Of a stretch of 64,000 nucleotides of DNA, positions 17,102-25,969 are shown piece after piece. The notes under the pieces were generated by a model, which had not been told where the DNA came from, made no database searches, and saw only the letters and a list, made by a program, of their open reading frames with translations. This DNA comes from DAIOEK01 sp963721445 (GTDB lineage Bacteria > Chloroflexota > Anaerolineae > Anaerolineales > Anaerolineaceae): assembly GCA_963721445.1 (NCBI GenBank), contig CAVRIZ010000005.1, positions 558,001 to 622,000 on the forward strand, written 5' to 3'. Position 1 is the stretch's first letter; each line of letters begins with the position of its first letter. The translations under genes and the position numbers were made by a program.

Positions 17102-18577
17102 TCATTTTTTTACTGGCTCATGAAAAGCGACAACACGATCCCGACCGGCTTTTTTTGCTGCATACAAAGCTTTATCAGCTGCCTTCAAGAGAGCTTCTGG
17201 ATCATAATTCTTCTGGGATGCCTCAACCACACCGGCAGATATGGTCATCGACCCAAGTAATTGATCTCCATATCGGATTTGCATTTCCTTGACTACATTG
17301 CGAATTTTGTTGAGATGTTTAATACTGGCTTCCATTGGGGAATCGATTAATACCAGCACGAACTCCTCCCCACCATACCGGCAGGCGATATCACTATCCC
17401 TTATGTTTTCTTGGAAAGTATGGCCTAATTCCCGCAAAATCAGATCACCCGCCTCATGTCCAAATGTATCGTTAAAGTCCTTGAAATGGTCGATATCCAA
17501 CATCGCAATGCAGGTTTGTGTGTTTTGACGCCGGGCATGATTTACCTCTCGCGGTAGTGTATCCGCCATATATCGCCGGTTGAAGAGACCAGTCAGCGGA
17601 TCATGGGTCGCCTGTTCACCCATGATAGTGCGAAGTTTCAGGTTGGATAACGACAGTTTTATCCCGTCGCCAATCGTTACAGCCATTTGTCTCCAGCGAT
17701 TTGATTGTTCATGCTTCATTCCGTCTGGCACCTCTACATACAAGAGTCCAATCATATCACCCTGAACAACCAATGGAAGACAGAGGTATCCGGAAGTTGG
17801 TGGCGTAACAAAATGGGAACAAATTATGCTTGAAGTGAGATCTAACACCATGTGTTGTTGTCCCCTCCTCATTGCCCAACAATCATCCAGTGAGAAAATT
17901 GGCATTAGTTTTGAATCTGGCCCCCATTGAGCGAACGTCTCCAGGAAATAACCAGACTCGTGCAAAACAGCCAGACCTCCACTTTGCCCGGCAAAGAGTT
18001 CACCAGCTGCCAAACCAACCACCTGGTACGCTTCTTCTTTGGTCTTGCAAGTTTGGAGTAAGTCATTCATTTGATAAATCAATCTCATTTCACGTTCGTG
18101 GTTTTGTAATTCAAGGACCAGGGCTGACAATTCTGCATTTGCCTTTTGTATTCGGTCTTTGGCATGTTTCCGTTCTGTGATATCGCGAATATTACATTGA
18201 ATTACTTTCCTACCGTTAACCCCGTACACATTAGACACGAACTCCACATCGACCTCTTCTCCGGCCTTAGTCTCAAGTGGAAGTTCTTCATACCGGATAT
18301 ATAATTTTTGTTTTAGCTCCTTAAACGCAGCTTTATTGGCAACGACATCGTGGAATGGCGCAATTTCCCAGACTTTTTTCCCTAAGAACTCTTCGTAGCT
18401 ATAGCCCAACAGGTGGACGAGAAATGGATTAACATCCATGATCTGTCCTGATACAGCATCGAGTATAAGAATCCCATCTTTTGCGGTTTCAAATAACCTG
18501 CGGTAGCGAGATTCGGACTCTCTCAGGGCTTCTCCGGCATGATTCCTTTCGATCTTGTCAGGTTTATCAGCTGCCAT
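17102..18577 (-). CDS. PAS-GAF-GGDEF diguanylate cyclase
   Basis: Makes the second messenger c-di-GMP from two GTP. 491 aa. A PAS domain covers about residues 20-135, then a short coiled coil (140-170), a GAF-like sensor (about 170-310) and a GGDEF domain (325-485). The active-site motif is GGEEF (402-406). The product-inhibition site RDSD lies five residues before it (393-396), so feedback control should be intact. No membrane segment is visible, so it is a cytoplasmic sensor. GGAGGG precedes the ATG. It stands alone between the nuclease and the radical SAM gene. Confidence 0.93.
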   Translation of the reverse strand: MAADKPDKIERNHAGEALRESESRYRRLFETAKDGILILDAVSGQIMDVNPFLVHLLGYSYEEFLGKKVWEIAPFHDVVANKAAFKELKQKLYIRYEELPLETKAGEEVDVEFVSNVYGVNGRKVIQCNIRDITERKHAKDRIQKANAELSALVLELQNHEREMRLIYQMNDLLQTCKTKEEAYQVVGLAAGELFAGQSGGLAVLHESGYFLETFAQWGPDSKLMPIFSLDDCWAMRRGQQHMVLDLTSSIICSHFVTPPTSGYLCLPLVVQGDMIGLLYVEVPDGMKHEQSNRWRQMAVTIGDGIKLSLSNLKLRTIMGEQATHDPLTGLFNRRYMADTLPREVNHARRQNTQTCIAMLDIDHFKDFNDTFGHEAGDLILRELGHTFQENIRDSDIACRYGGEEFVLVLIDSPMEASIKHLNKIRNVVKEMQIRYGDQLLGSMTISAGVVEASQKNYDPEALLKAADKALYAAKKAGRDRVVAFHEPVKK

Positions 18578-18752
18578 ACAAATTCCCTCCGTACCAGACC
18601 ACTGTTACCATCACAATTTTCCGGAGGCGATTGGAATAATTTCACTATCCGGACTCCAGATGATTGACCCACAGTCATTCAGCACGATTTCTTCTTTTAA
18701 CGATTTATCATTAATCGCATATTTACCAATGAGTAGCCAAAATACCATCATT

Positions 18753-20252
18753 TCAATACCCTGCGATATCTGGTTTATTGTAATGATTTTCTGCCACCTG
18801 GCGGAAGTGATAGCCATAGATGGCGAAGGTGATCGCCTGAGGGAACAGCCGGGGATGGCGGATCATTGTCCAAAAGATGAGCTGCCAAAACTGGACCCGT
18901 TCTATACCACGAATTCCCAACTGGTACACCGATCGCCATAGAGCCAATATGTGTTGTAACTCCAACTGGACTCTCACCTTGGGCGGTTTATACTCACGCA
19001 GGAATATCCTGATCCTTTCATAATATTGTTTGGGGGCATATATCTGATTTAGAATTTTCCGATGCCCTGCTTGCAACAATTCAATCCCCATCTTGGGTAT
19101 GATATTGGTCGATCCATTTACGTTGTCGCCTGAAAATTCATCTTTCAGACGCCCTTCTTTTTGCATACGATCATAAAGACGGGTACCTAACGGTGCTTGA
19201 AGTAATCCCACCATGGCGGTCACAATCCCGCTTTTTTGAATAAAATCGATCTGCTGTTGGAATATTGACGGGGAGTCATTATCAAATCCAACAATAAAAC
19301 CGCCCTGGACCTGCAATCCTGCCCGTTGAAGTATCTTGACACTTTCGATCAGGTCCCGGCCTTTGTTCTGGTTCTTACTGCATTCAGCCAGACTGGTTTC
19401 ATTAGGAGATTCGATGCCGACGAACACGGTGTCGAAACCCGCTTCGACCATGAGTGTCATTAATTCCTGGTCATCGGCCAGATTGATGGACGCTTCGGTG
19501 CTAAAGGGCATCCCGGTCTTATCTTTACGCCACTCGATCAAAGCCGGTAATACCTCACTTTTGATGTACTTCTTATTTCCGATAAAGTTATCGTCCACGA
19601 AAAAGATGTTCTTACGCCAGCCGATGGAGTACAAATAATCCAACTCGGCCATTATTTGTTTTGAGGTTTTCGTGCGTGGCCGATGACCGAGAAGAGCAGT
19701 CACATTGCAGAAATCGCAATTAAATGGACAACCGCGTGAGAATTGAATGCTAACGGTATCGTAATAGCGTAAATCCGCAATCTTCCAGAGGGGGATCGGG
19801 GTTTGCTCGAGATCGGGAAACCCTTCCGCGCTATAGATCCTCTTCACCTGGTTCTGTTCCAGGTCGCGTAAGAATGGTGCCAGGGTCAGTTCCGCCTCAT
19901 TCAAAATAAAATGATCGACATCAGGGAATTGTTCGTGTTCCATGGTGAATAGCGGTCCGCCAGCCACTACAGTCTTCCCGGCAAGTTTACAACGATCGAT
20001 CACAGTTTGAACGGATAACCGTTGGACGGCCATCGCGCTGATAAATACATAGTCAGCCCAAACCAGATCTTTGCTGGTGAGCTCTTTTACATTCAGGTCA
20101 ATCAGTCGTTTCTCCCAATCAACAGGAAGCATGGAAGCAATGGTCAAGAGTCCCAGCGGAGGAGCTCCAGCCTTCTTCTTGATAAATTTAAGAGCATGTT
20201 TGAAACTCCAAAATGTGTCCGGAAATTCCGGGTAGACCAGTAGAATATTCAT
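18753..20252 (-). CDS. B12-binding-domain radical SAM protein (DUF4070-type C terminus)
   Basis: A 499-aa radical SAM enzyme. An N-terminal cobalamin-binding-like domain (about 1-140) is followed by the radical SAM core, with the 4Fe-4S cysteines C175, C179 and C182 in SRGCPFNCDFC. The C-terminal region (about 370-495, with LLQAGHRKILNQIYAPKQYYERI) is like the DUF4070 domain of this group. Relatives methylate or rearrange lipids and other unactivated carbons; the substrate here is unknown. The frame opens at 20288, but the ATG at 20252 has a strong GGGGAGGAG site, so it is the start. One copy of the conserved stress-type element lies 155 bp upstream, in the same direction. Confidence 0.88.
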   Translation of the reverse strand: MNILLVYPEFPDTFWSFKHALKFIKKKAGAPPLGLLTIASMLPVDWEKRLIDLNVKELTSKDLVWADYVFISAMAVQRLSVQTVIDRCKLAGKTVVAGGPLFTMEHEQFPDVDHFILNEAELTLAPFLRDLEQNQVKRIYSAEGFPDLEQTPIPLWKIADLRYYDTVSIQFSRGCPFNCDFCNVTALLGHRPRTKTSKQIMAELDYLYSIGWRKNIFFVDDNFIGNKKYIKSEVLPALIEWRKDKTGMPFSTEASINLADDQELMTLMVEAGFDTVFVGIESPNETSLAECSKNQNKGRDLIESVKILQRAGLQVQGGFIVGFDNDSPSIFQQQIDFIQKSGIVTAMVGLLQAPLGTRLYDRMQKEGRLKDEFSGDNVNGSTNIIPKMGIELLQAGHRKILNQIYAPKQYYERIRIFLREYKPPKVRVQLELQHILALWRSVYQLGIRGIERVQFWQLIFWTMIRHPRLFPQAITFAIYGYHFRQVAENHYNKPDIAGY

Positions 20253-20406
20253 ATCTGACTCCTCCCCTTTTCTTACTTGCGTCTTCAATTGGTAAGGATA
20301 TGATGATGGTTAGAACCAGAAATTTCCTATTATGTGTGTCCCGGCATCGTGATAATCGGTTGGAAATTCTGTTATATTTTGATAAATAAACCCTATTCGA
20401 ATTGGG

Positions 20407-20450
20407 CTATCCATGTCCCTGATTCAACCTAAAAAAAATCTACAAATTTA
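20407..20450 (-). promoter_or_regulatory. Conserved intergenic element, copy A (radical SAM gene)
   Basis: Read toward the gene (minus), it contains GTAGAT, a T run, AGGTTGAATCAGGGACAT and GGATAG. It shares almost every base over about 35 positions with copies B (21946-21990) and C (29998-30037). It lies downstream of the terminator at 20540-20571 and upstream of the radical SAM start at 20252. The remainder of the 20253-20695 gap shows nothing else. Confidence 0.7.
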
Positions 20451-20539
20451 TGATGATCGTTTGGATTATTCGATGTGATTGATTCCCATCGATAAGAACC
20501 ATCACTGGTAGATCAGGGGATAATAAAATATAAAACCGG

Positions 20540-20571
20540 CTTCCCGACGAGCTAATGGTCCCGTCGGGAAG
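20540..20571 (-). terminator. Terminator of the CBS-domain gene
   Basis: CTTCCCGACG (20540-20549) pairs with CGTCGGGAAG (20562-20571) around a 12-nt loop. On the minus strand it is followed by CCGGTTTTATATTTTATT. It lies about 125 bp past the CBS gene stop. Confidence 0.7.
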
Positions 20572-20695
20572 GATTTGCGGTAATTCCATCAACGCCTAAC
20601 TTAACTACCGGATCGATGTGGTTCTTTTGTGCAGTCATACTTCTACCATGGCCGTAATAGAAGTAATTTACAAATTAATTGAATCAAGAACTCTT

Positions 20696-21133
20696 TCATT
20701 TCGAATCCGATTGCGAAATTCCTTTCACCATTGCGGCTGTCTTTTCAGGCTGGTTTACCCGGGTCGCAATATCTGCCTGGGCAATAATGCCCACAATTTT
20801 TTGATCGTTATTGACGATCGGGATACGGCGTAATTGATATTTGGACATCGCATCAAGCGCAATTTGGAGATCATCGTCAACACGACAGGCGACCACTTTA
20901 TGTGTCATTACAGCTTCCACTTTTGTGGATTTGGAATCTTTACCCTCAGCTACTATCTTTAATGCCAGGTCGCGATCTGTAACAATCCCAATCAATTCAA
21001 AAGTCTGGTCATTTTTTATGACAGGTATGGAACCGATATTATCGCGCTTCATCAAATGAGCCGCTTTTTCAACCGTGTCTGTTGGAAGGCAGCAAACCAG
21101 GTTTTTCGTCATGACCTCATCGCATTTAACCAT
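20696..21133 (-). CDS. Tandem CBS-domain protein
   Basis: 145 aa made of two CBS modules (about residues 7-62 and 71-128), a Bateman pair that usually binds adenine nucleotides. Typical segments are VMTKNLVCCLPTDTVEKAAHLM, GSIPVI, LIGIVTDRDLALK, and in the second module RRIPIVNNDQKIVGIIAQADIA. It has no effector domain, so it is probably a stand-alone energy or stress sensor, as often seen beside universal stress proteins. The frame begins with a TTG at 21136; the ATG at 21133 is better spaced from AAAGGAG. Confidence 0.9.
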   Translation of the reverse strand: MVKCDEVMTKNLVCCLPTDTVEKAAHLMKRDNIGSIPVIKNDQTFELIGIVTDRDLALKIVAEGKDSKSTKVEAVMTHKVVACRVDDDLQIALDAMSKYQLRRIPIVNNDQKIVGIIAQADIATRVNQPEKTAAMVKGISQSDSK

Positions 21134-21201
21134 CAAAAGCTCCTTTCCTACTCGTGTCTTCCCCTTTAGAAAGGGGTATTCAACAGTCTAGTCTGCTGGG
21201 A

Positions 21202-21360
21202 TCAAATCACCTTAAGAAGATTCAAGATAACCAGAATCACAACGATGACAATTAAGACATGGATCCAGCTTCCTGTCTTAGGGAAACTGGGACTGATACG
21301 CCCACCGAAAAAGCCGAGTAACCAGAGAACAAACAGAATAACAATGATGGTCCATAACAT
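21202..21360 (-). CDS. Small two-helix membrane protein, lmo0937 family
   Basis: A 52-aa protein read directly from the minus strand: MLWTIIVILFVLWLLGFFGG, then a loop RISPSFPKTGSWIH, then VLIVIVVILVILNLLKVI. This two-segment layout with a short Gly/Pro loop matches the lmo0937-type small membrane proteins (DUF5670), which often lie among stress genes. GGAG lies just upstream of the ATG (AGGAGAAATCAC). It sits between the CBS gene and the Lys-rich protein on the same strand. Confidence 0.75.
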   Translation of the reverse strand: MLWTIIVILFVLWLLGFFGGRISPSFPKTGSWIHVLIVIVVILVILNLLKVI

Positions 21361-21477
21361 GTGATTTCTCCTTTTTACGAGCTGATATAAGCCTGATTAG
21401 GATCCGCTTCCTTATCTTTCTGAGGCGGTGATTAATTACGATAAACCGCCATTCTTCCCGCGGCTATCAGTAATAAT

Positions 21478-21723
21478 TCATTCTTTGGCAACGTGAGCCT
21501 TTACTTTCGCGGAATCAACAGAAGCCAGTTTCTTTTTCACAGGCTTGCTGACTACCTTTTGCTCCTTGATTTCATCTAAGACGATTTTTTCCACAACCAC
21601 CTGGGGCTTTTTGACCTTCACGATTGTGACTTCCTTGCGAGCCGCTGCTTTCATTCGCCGGATATGCGTACGCTGCCCTTTTGGCAATCGTTTGGTGACT
21701 TTTTTGACTGTCGTGTCAGACAT
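21478..21723 (-). CDS. Small Lys/Val-rich basic protein of unknown function
   Basis: An 81-aa very basic protein with no membrane segment: MSDTTVKKVTKRLPKGQRTH at the start, then alternating Lys and Val runs (VTIVKVKKPQVVVEKIV). I recognise no family. The composition suggests nucleic-acid binding or an intrinsically disordered protein. A weak ribosome site (GGAGTAATCACTT) precedes the ATG. Copy B of the conserved element lies 223 bp upstream, in the same direction, which supports it as an expressed gene. Confidence 0.6.
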   Translation of the reverse strand: MSDTTVKKVTKRLPKGQRTHIRRMKAAARKEVTIVKVKKPQVVVEKIVLDEIKEQKVVSKPVKKKLASVDSAKVKAHVAKE

Positions 21724-21820
21724 AAGTGATTACTCCATCTTCTTTGAAAACAGGGAAGAGACCTGTGAGTTGATGCCTGAGGTTGGAAAGAGAAGTATCC
21801 GACCTTTGGTTTAGCTAACT

Positions 21821-21841
21821 AAATGGGATACTCCCATTTTT
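21821..21841 (+). terminator. Orphan plus-strand terminator-like hairpin
   Basis: AAATGGGA - TAC - TCCCATTT followed by TTT gives an 8-bp stem, 3-nt loop and T run on the plus strand, although no plus-strand gene precedes it. It lies in the leader of the Lys-rich gene. It may end a small antisense transcript, or act in the minus-strand leader as a plain hairpin. Confidence 0.4.
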
Positions 21842-21945
21842 ATTGCAGTAAACAAACCTCGCATCTTCGGGTTACTGATCCTGAACCAAAAAATAACCTT
21901 GTGTCAGGATACAATTAGGTGCATTAACACATTAAACGAGAGGGA

Positions 21946-21990
21946 CTATATAAGTCCCTGATTCAACCTATAAAAATTCTACAAATTATG
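21946..21990 (-). promoter_or_regulatory. Conserved intergenic element, copy B (Lys-rich gene)
   Basis: Toward the gene it reads TTTGTAGAATTTTTATAGG then TTGAATCAGGGACTTATATAG. Unlike the other copies its right end is palindromic (AGGGACT-ATATA-AGTCCCT on the plus strand, 21941-21959). It is the only strong signal in the 21724-22055 gap besides the hairpin at 21821. Confidence 0.7.
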
Positions 21991-22055
21991 TGGGGGGAGT
22001 TCAGATGTAAAGATTATCTACCTATGATAGGGGAAATAATTATTTATTCTGCAGG

Positions 22056-22823
22056 TCATCCCATTGCAGAGAAGATATATCCATTAACTGCCATCCCAAT
22101 CATTCCCCAGGCGGTACCGAGGATAGCACCAGCGAGCACATCTCGAGGATAATGGGCACCGACGTACATACGTGTAATGCCTACGATTCCAGCGATGATA
22201 TAAAGCAAAATCATGATCCAAACATTAAAATGAAATTGCATGCCCAGCAAAGTGGCAATAAAAAAAGCCAGACTGGTATGTCCGCTTGGAAAAGATCTAC
22301 CAATAGCCTGGTAGCCAACAATCCGTGTTTCGGTAACCCTTTTGAATGGACGGGACCGGTGTACTAGAAATTTTATGATTTCAACGACAAGCCATAAGGT
22401 CAAAATACCCAGGATAAGCTCATAAGCCAGACGCTGGTTTCCAAAGGCAAATATGATCAAGGCAATTCCAAGAGCAGCGAATCCATTGCCAAGTTGAGTA
22501 AACCACACCATAAAACGATCCAGCCAGATTGGCCGAGCTCCACGTATATTAAAAAACCTGAAAGCACGAGTATCCAACTGTTGTCCGGTTGTCCAAATCA
22601 AAGAGAGTGTTAATAAGCTGAAGATGATAAGTAGGCTGGCTAAAGCCTTATGCGCAAATATTCCATACCAAAGAGCTGATCGCAGCCATTGTGGAATGAA
22701 CAGGAGAAAAACGCCCAGGCCTAAAGAAATACCTGCCAACCGAACAATCGGCTCGCGAAGAATCACCCATCGGGTAAATCGTTTCCATTTTCCTACCACC
22801 TCTGCTTCAGAAATGGGTTTCAT
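22056..22823 (-). CDS. PAP2-family phosphatase
   Basis: Integral membrane phosphatase for phosphatidate, undecaprenyl-diphosphate or a similar lipid phosphate, 255 aa with about six membrane segments. The three-part acid-phosphatase motif is nearly complete: K151-x6-R158-P159, P179-S-G-H182, and R218-x5-H224-x3-D228 (TRMYVGAHYPRD, with Thr where Ser is usual). The start overlaps the stop of the lipid-kinase gene by 4 bp, so the two are translationally coupled and probably interconvert phosphorylated and free lipids. Confidence 0.9.
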   Translation of the reverse strand: MKPISEAEVVGKWKRFTRWVILREPIVRLAGISLGLGVFLLFIPQWLRSALWYGIFAHKALASLLIIFSLLTLSLIWTTGQQLDTRAFRFFNIRGARPIWLDRFMVWFTQLGNGFAALGIALIIFAFGNQRLAYELILGILTLWLVVEIIKFLVHRSRPFKRVTETRIVGYQAIGRSFPSGHTSLAFFIATLLGMQFHFNVWIMILLYIIAGIVGITRMYVGAHYPRDVLAGAILGTAWGMIGMAVNGYIFSAMG

Positions 22824-23794
22824 TCTGCGCTACTATTTGTTGAAGGATCAGACTCTGACGGTTGCATCACCTCTGGTAAGGCAACCATAACACCCAGGGT
22901 ATGTCGCTGTACTTCAATCCGCACTTTTCCTTCACCGATTGCAATTCCATCCACCATAATCGGCATGGATGGATTAGTTGTGATCTCTATCCTGCGGACA
23001 TGGAAATGCTGGATGCGTGGATCTTCTGGTTTGCCTTCACCTACCCCTTGAAAAACGTAGGTCAGGAGATCCAATTTGGATAAGTCAGCAAAGAATAAGA
23101 CATCCAATAATCCATCATTAAATGAGGTTAGTGAACCAAGCTGATAATGAAAACCAACATAAGGCATATTCGAAACCAGAACAATATGCCCCATATTTCG
23201 GATCTCATGCTTGTTATCGAAGGAAAGAAGGATCTCGGCCGATGGTGATGAAGCCATTGTTACCAGCAAATCGCCAATTCTTGACAAGTCCCCATGCTGG
23301 ATGTCGTCCACAGCAGGAAAGAGGGTTGATACTAATCCTACGGAGCATACTTCCAGGAACGGGGTCTTATTCTTTCCGCAGCTCGCTACCCCAATGTCTA
23401 CTTTAATCCGCCTACCAGTCCGAAGAATGGCAATCGCAGCAGCAATATCCGATGGGATACCCAAACTCAGGGCGGTGTTGTTCTGCGTTCCAATTGGAAT
23501 AATTCCAAGCGTGGCGTTTGTTCCGGCCAATGTTCTCGCCACGGATGAAATGGTGCCATCACCGCCGCAGACAACGAACAATCTGATCTTTCTTGCCAAT
23601 GCATCACGAACTACCGCTGGCAGATCGCTACCGGGTTCGACCAGGTACGCTTCGGGAACAATTTTCCAGGCTTGCATCTCATGGATCACATCCACGATAT
23701 GGATTGGAGTTGGCCTTGCAGCTCCGGCAGTAGGATTGAAGATCAGTTTCGCCCGAATGCGCCGTTTATTCGTGAGATATCGGAGTTCTTCCAT
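22820..23794 (-). CDS. Diacylglycerol/lipid kinase family protein (DAGK catalytic domain)
   Basis: 324-aa cytoplasmic lipid kinase related to DgkB/YegS. It has KLIFNPTAGAARP near residue 16, the nucleotide-binding GGDGT at 77-81, and GIIPIGTQNNTALSLGIP near residue 98 (GTxN motif). GGAAGGGCGA precedes the ATG. It is coupled to the PAP2 gene downstream and follows the YihY gene by 25 bp. The substrate could be diacylglycerol, sphingoid base or another lipid. Confidence 0.9.
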   Translation of the reverse strand: MEELRYLTNKRRIRAKLIFNPTAGAARPTPIHIVDVIHEMQAWKIVPEAYLVEPGSDLPAVVRDALARKIRLFVVCGGDGTISSVARTLAGTNATLGIIPIGTQNNTALSLGIPSDIAAAIAILRTGRRIKVDIGVASCGKNKTPFLEVCSVGLVSTLFPAVDDIQHGDLSRIGDLLVTMASSPSAEILLSFDNKHEIRNMGHIVLVSNMPYVGFHYQLGSLTSFNDGLLDVLFFADLSKLDLLTYVFQGVGEGKPEDPRIQHFHVRRIEITTNPSMPIMVDGIAIGEGKVRIEVQRHTLGVMVALPEVMQPSESDPSTNSSAE

Positions 23795-23819
23795 TCGCCC
23801 TTCCTATTTAATGGTCTGC

Positions 23820-24743
23820 TTATATAAGCAGATCAATTTCTTTCCGAATTTTCAATTTTTGCATGTAATAGAATCGGCTTAAGTACGCTCCAAAAAGAAA
23901 AATCAAGCCGCTGAGGTAACCCCATATCAAGAATGAGATAATCGCCGCAACCGATCCGTAAACCAGGTTTGAAGCAGACATAGTAGATGTGATGAAAAAG
24001 AGAAATACTCTCTTGGCGCCTTCCCAAAGGAGTCCAGCGCCAATCGCGCCTGGTAAAACCTCCCGCCAGGTCGATTCACCGTGTGGAAGCAGGATATAAA
24101 GCACCATAAACAAAATCACATCGAGCAAGATCACCAACAGGAAACCGAATCCATCCCATAATGGAATCAATTGAACCGGCAGCCACAAGCGAAGGTTGGA
24201 GACCATACTACTGCCAAACGAGAGGGCGAACAAGGTTGGACCGACAAAGGTTAAAACAAAAAGGATTGGCAGACCTCGCAACTTCCAGATAGGCCGTCTT
24301 CGCTTTTGGTCCCAAATGACAGACATAGTTTGGGTTAAAGTAACAAAGATGGTTGACGCGGCATAGAGCAAACCGATCAAGGCAATATAGGTTGCCGTTC
24401 CTCGCGCTCGGACGATTTCGTCGATATTATCTCCTAATAGAGTCCCCAGGGCAGGCGCAATGAATTCCAGGCGCTGAATGATGAGATTCTGATCCATTAA
24501 TGAGCCAAGACTGATACTGGCTATTGCAATACTTAATAAGATAAGTGGGAACAATGAAAACAGGGCAAAGTAGGCAATTGCCGCCGCGGTCATTACCGAA
24601 TCGGGCTGCAAAGTTTGTTTGAGGGATCTATACAGTATACCCAGCCACCCATTTGTCTTCTGGTCGGACAGCCGGGCGACCTGCATGCCTTGCTGCCAAA
24701 GCGATTCAATGAAATTGGGGCCTTTTGGCAGGGTCATCTTCAT
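23820..24743 (-). CDS. YihY/BrkB-family membrane protein
   Basis: 307-aa integral membrane protein with six or so hydrophobic segments. Family marks include VMTAAAIAYFALFSLFPLILL near residue 50, LIGLLYAASTIFVTLTQTMSVIW, and WREVLPGAIGAGLLWEGAKRVF. Once misannotated as RNase BN, the family has no proven catalytic role and is thought to act in transport or envelope integrity. Its start overlaps the stop of the AI-2E transporter gene by 4 bp. Confidence 0.9.
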   Translation of the reverse strand: MKMTLPKGPNFIESLWQQGMQVARLSDQKTNGWLGILYRSLKQTLQPDSVMTAAAIAYFALFSLFPLILLSIAIASISLGSLMDQNLIIQRLEFIAPALGTLLGDNIDEIVRARGTATYIALIGLLYAASTIFVTLTQTMSVIWDQKRRRPIWKLRGLPILFVLTFVGPTLFALSFGSSMVSNLRLWLPVQLIPLWDGFGFLLVILLDVILFMVLYILLPHGESTWREVLPGAIGAGLLWEGAKRVFLFFITSTMSASNLVYGSVAAIISFLIWGYLSGLIFLFGAYLSRFYYMQKLKIRKEIDLLI

Positions 24744-25969
24744 TGTCCTGATGTAGGTATCGTGTCCGGTGGAATCCGGTCGGCGGGTTCTGATACTAAT
24801 ACCACTTCCAGAATAGGTTCGGCTTCATCGATCAAGTCTGACATGCGCTGAATACTGCTGGTGACCAGGGGAGGAGGGGTTTCCTCCATCGTGCTAATCA
24901 ATTCCCGAAGTTTTTCCTGCCTTTCTTTCAAATCTGAAATCTGAGATGCAGCCCTGATTGGTACCCTATGGCTGACCAGGCGGTTCCAAAGGATCTGGCA
25001 CACGGCAGAAAGCGGAGGGGCGATGATGATTCCAATCAAGCCAAATGCGTCCGCCATGGCGATCAAAAGAACGACCGTCAGGATTGGGTTATCCCATTGG
25101 CGTTTGAAAAGACGTGGACGAATCCAGATTCCGATGGCAATCAACACAAGAAATGCGTAGAGTGTAGTAAACAGGCTTACCTGCGCACTGGTGAGCAATC
25201 CAATTAACAGAGGAAGGACGAGCGCAAGAGGCGCGCCCAAGACTGGGATAAGACATAAAAACGCGCCAATCAGTCCCAATAATACCGGATAAGGTGATCC
25301 AATTACCCAGAATCCGAGCCCCAACATAACCCCTGAGATTACGCTCTGGATAATTTGACCGCGTATATACGCTCCAATATCAGGTTCTATAGTTCGCCAA
25401 ATTCCCCGGGCTTGAGTCCGGTGAATGGATGGAAGCAACGAGAGCCAGAGACGTTCAAAATGGATTTGATTGATGCTCCAATAGATACTCAAGAACACTA
25501 TGACCAATGTGCCGCTCAAAATACCGCCTATACCTTGTGACAAACCCAAAACTCGCGGCAGGATGAGTTGCCCCTGTTCACCTGTGATTGCGTTTAAGAG
25601 GATGCTCGGCGGAGGTATCTGATCGATCAAACCCAATTGGAAGGCGCTCCCTTTCATCCAGACCGGCAATATCCACGCATCCTTTTCCGACAAGGTGAGT
25701 GATAGCTGTTGAATCTCGGCGACCGCGTAATCAAACACCATGAACAGCAGGAAAACAAGACCGCCTAAAACCAGTAGATAAAGCAGAAGCCAGGCAATCT
25801 TTACCAAGAGTCCATGTCCAACCATTTTTTTTATCAGTGGGCGCATCGCCGCAGCGAGGGTCAATGAGATCAAGACGTATATGACCACAGTACGAAATTG
25901 CCACAGTACTACCAATGCGAGTAGTGTGGTCATGATAGCCGTGCCAATTCTAACCAGATGCTTTGTCAT
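24740..25969 (-). CDS. AI-2E family transporter
   Basis: 409-aa membrane protein of the PerM/TqsA (UPF0118) family, with an N-terminal helical pair, a soluble middle part and a C-terminal membrane bundle (GLGFWVIGSPYPVLLGLIGAFLCLIPVLGAPLALVLP). Members export small molecules or act as ion antiporters; the name from AI-2 export should not be taken as a function here. The C-terminal tail (about 340-409) is polar and charged. It overlaps both neighbours by 4 bp and follows a second, frameshifted copy of the family. Confidence 0.88.
   Translation of the reverse strand: MTKHLVRIGTAIMTTLLALVVLWQFRTVVIYVLISLTLAAAMRPLIKKMVGHGLLVKIAWLLLYLLVLGGLVFLLFMVFDYAVAEIQQLSLTLSEKDAWILPVWMKGSAFQLGLIDQIPPPSILLNAITGEQGQLILPRVLGLSQGIGGILSGTLVIVFLSIYWSINQIHFERLWLSLLPSIHRTQARGIWRTIEPDIGAYIRGQIIQSVISGVMLGLGFWVIGSPYPVLLGLIGAFLCLIPVLGAPLALVLPLLIGLLTSAQVSLFTTLYAFLVLIAIGIWIRPRLFKRQWDNPILTVVLLIAMADAFGLIGIIIAPPLSAVCQILWNRLVSHRVPIRAASQISDLKERQEKLRELISTMEETPPPLVTSSIQRMSDLIDEAEPILEVVLVSEPADRIPPDTIPTSGQ

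Noticed and set aside
18611..18817. 68-aa minus-strand open frame between cyclase and radical SAM gene
   Set aside because: Overlaps the end of the radical SAM gene, no ribosome site, no family.
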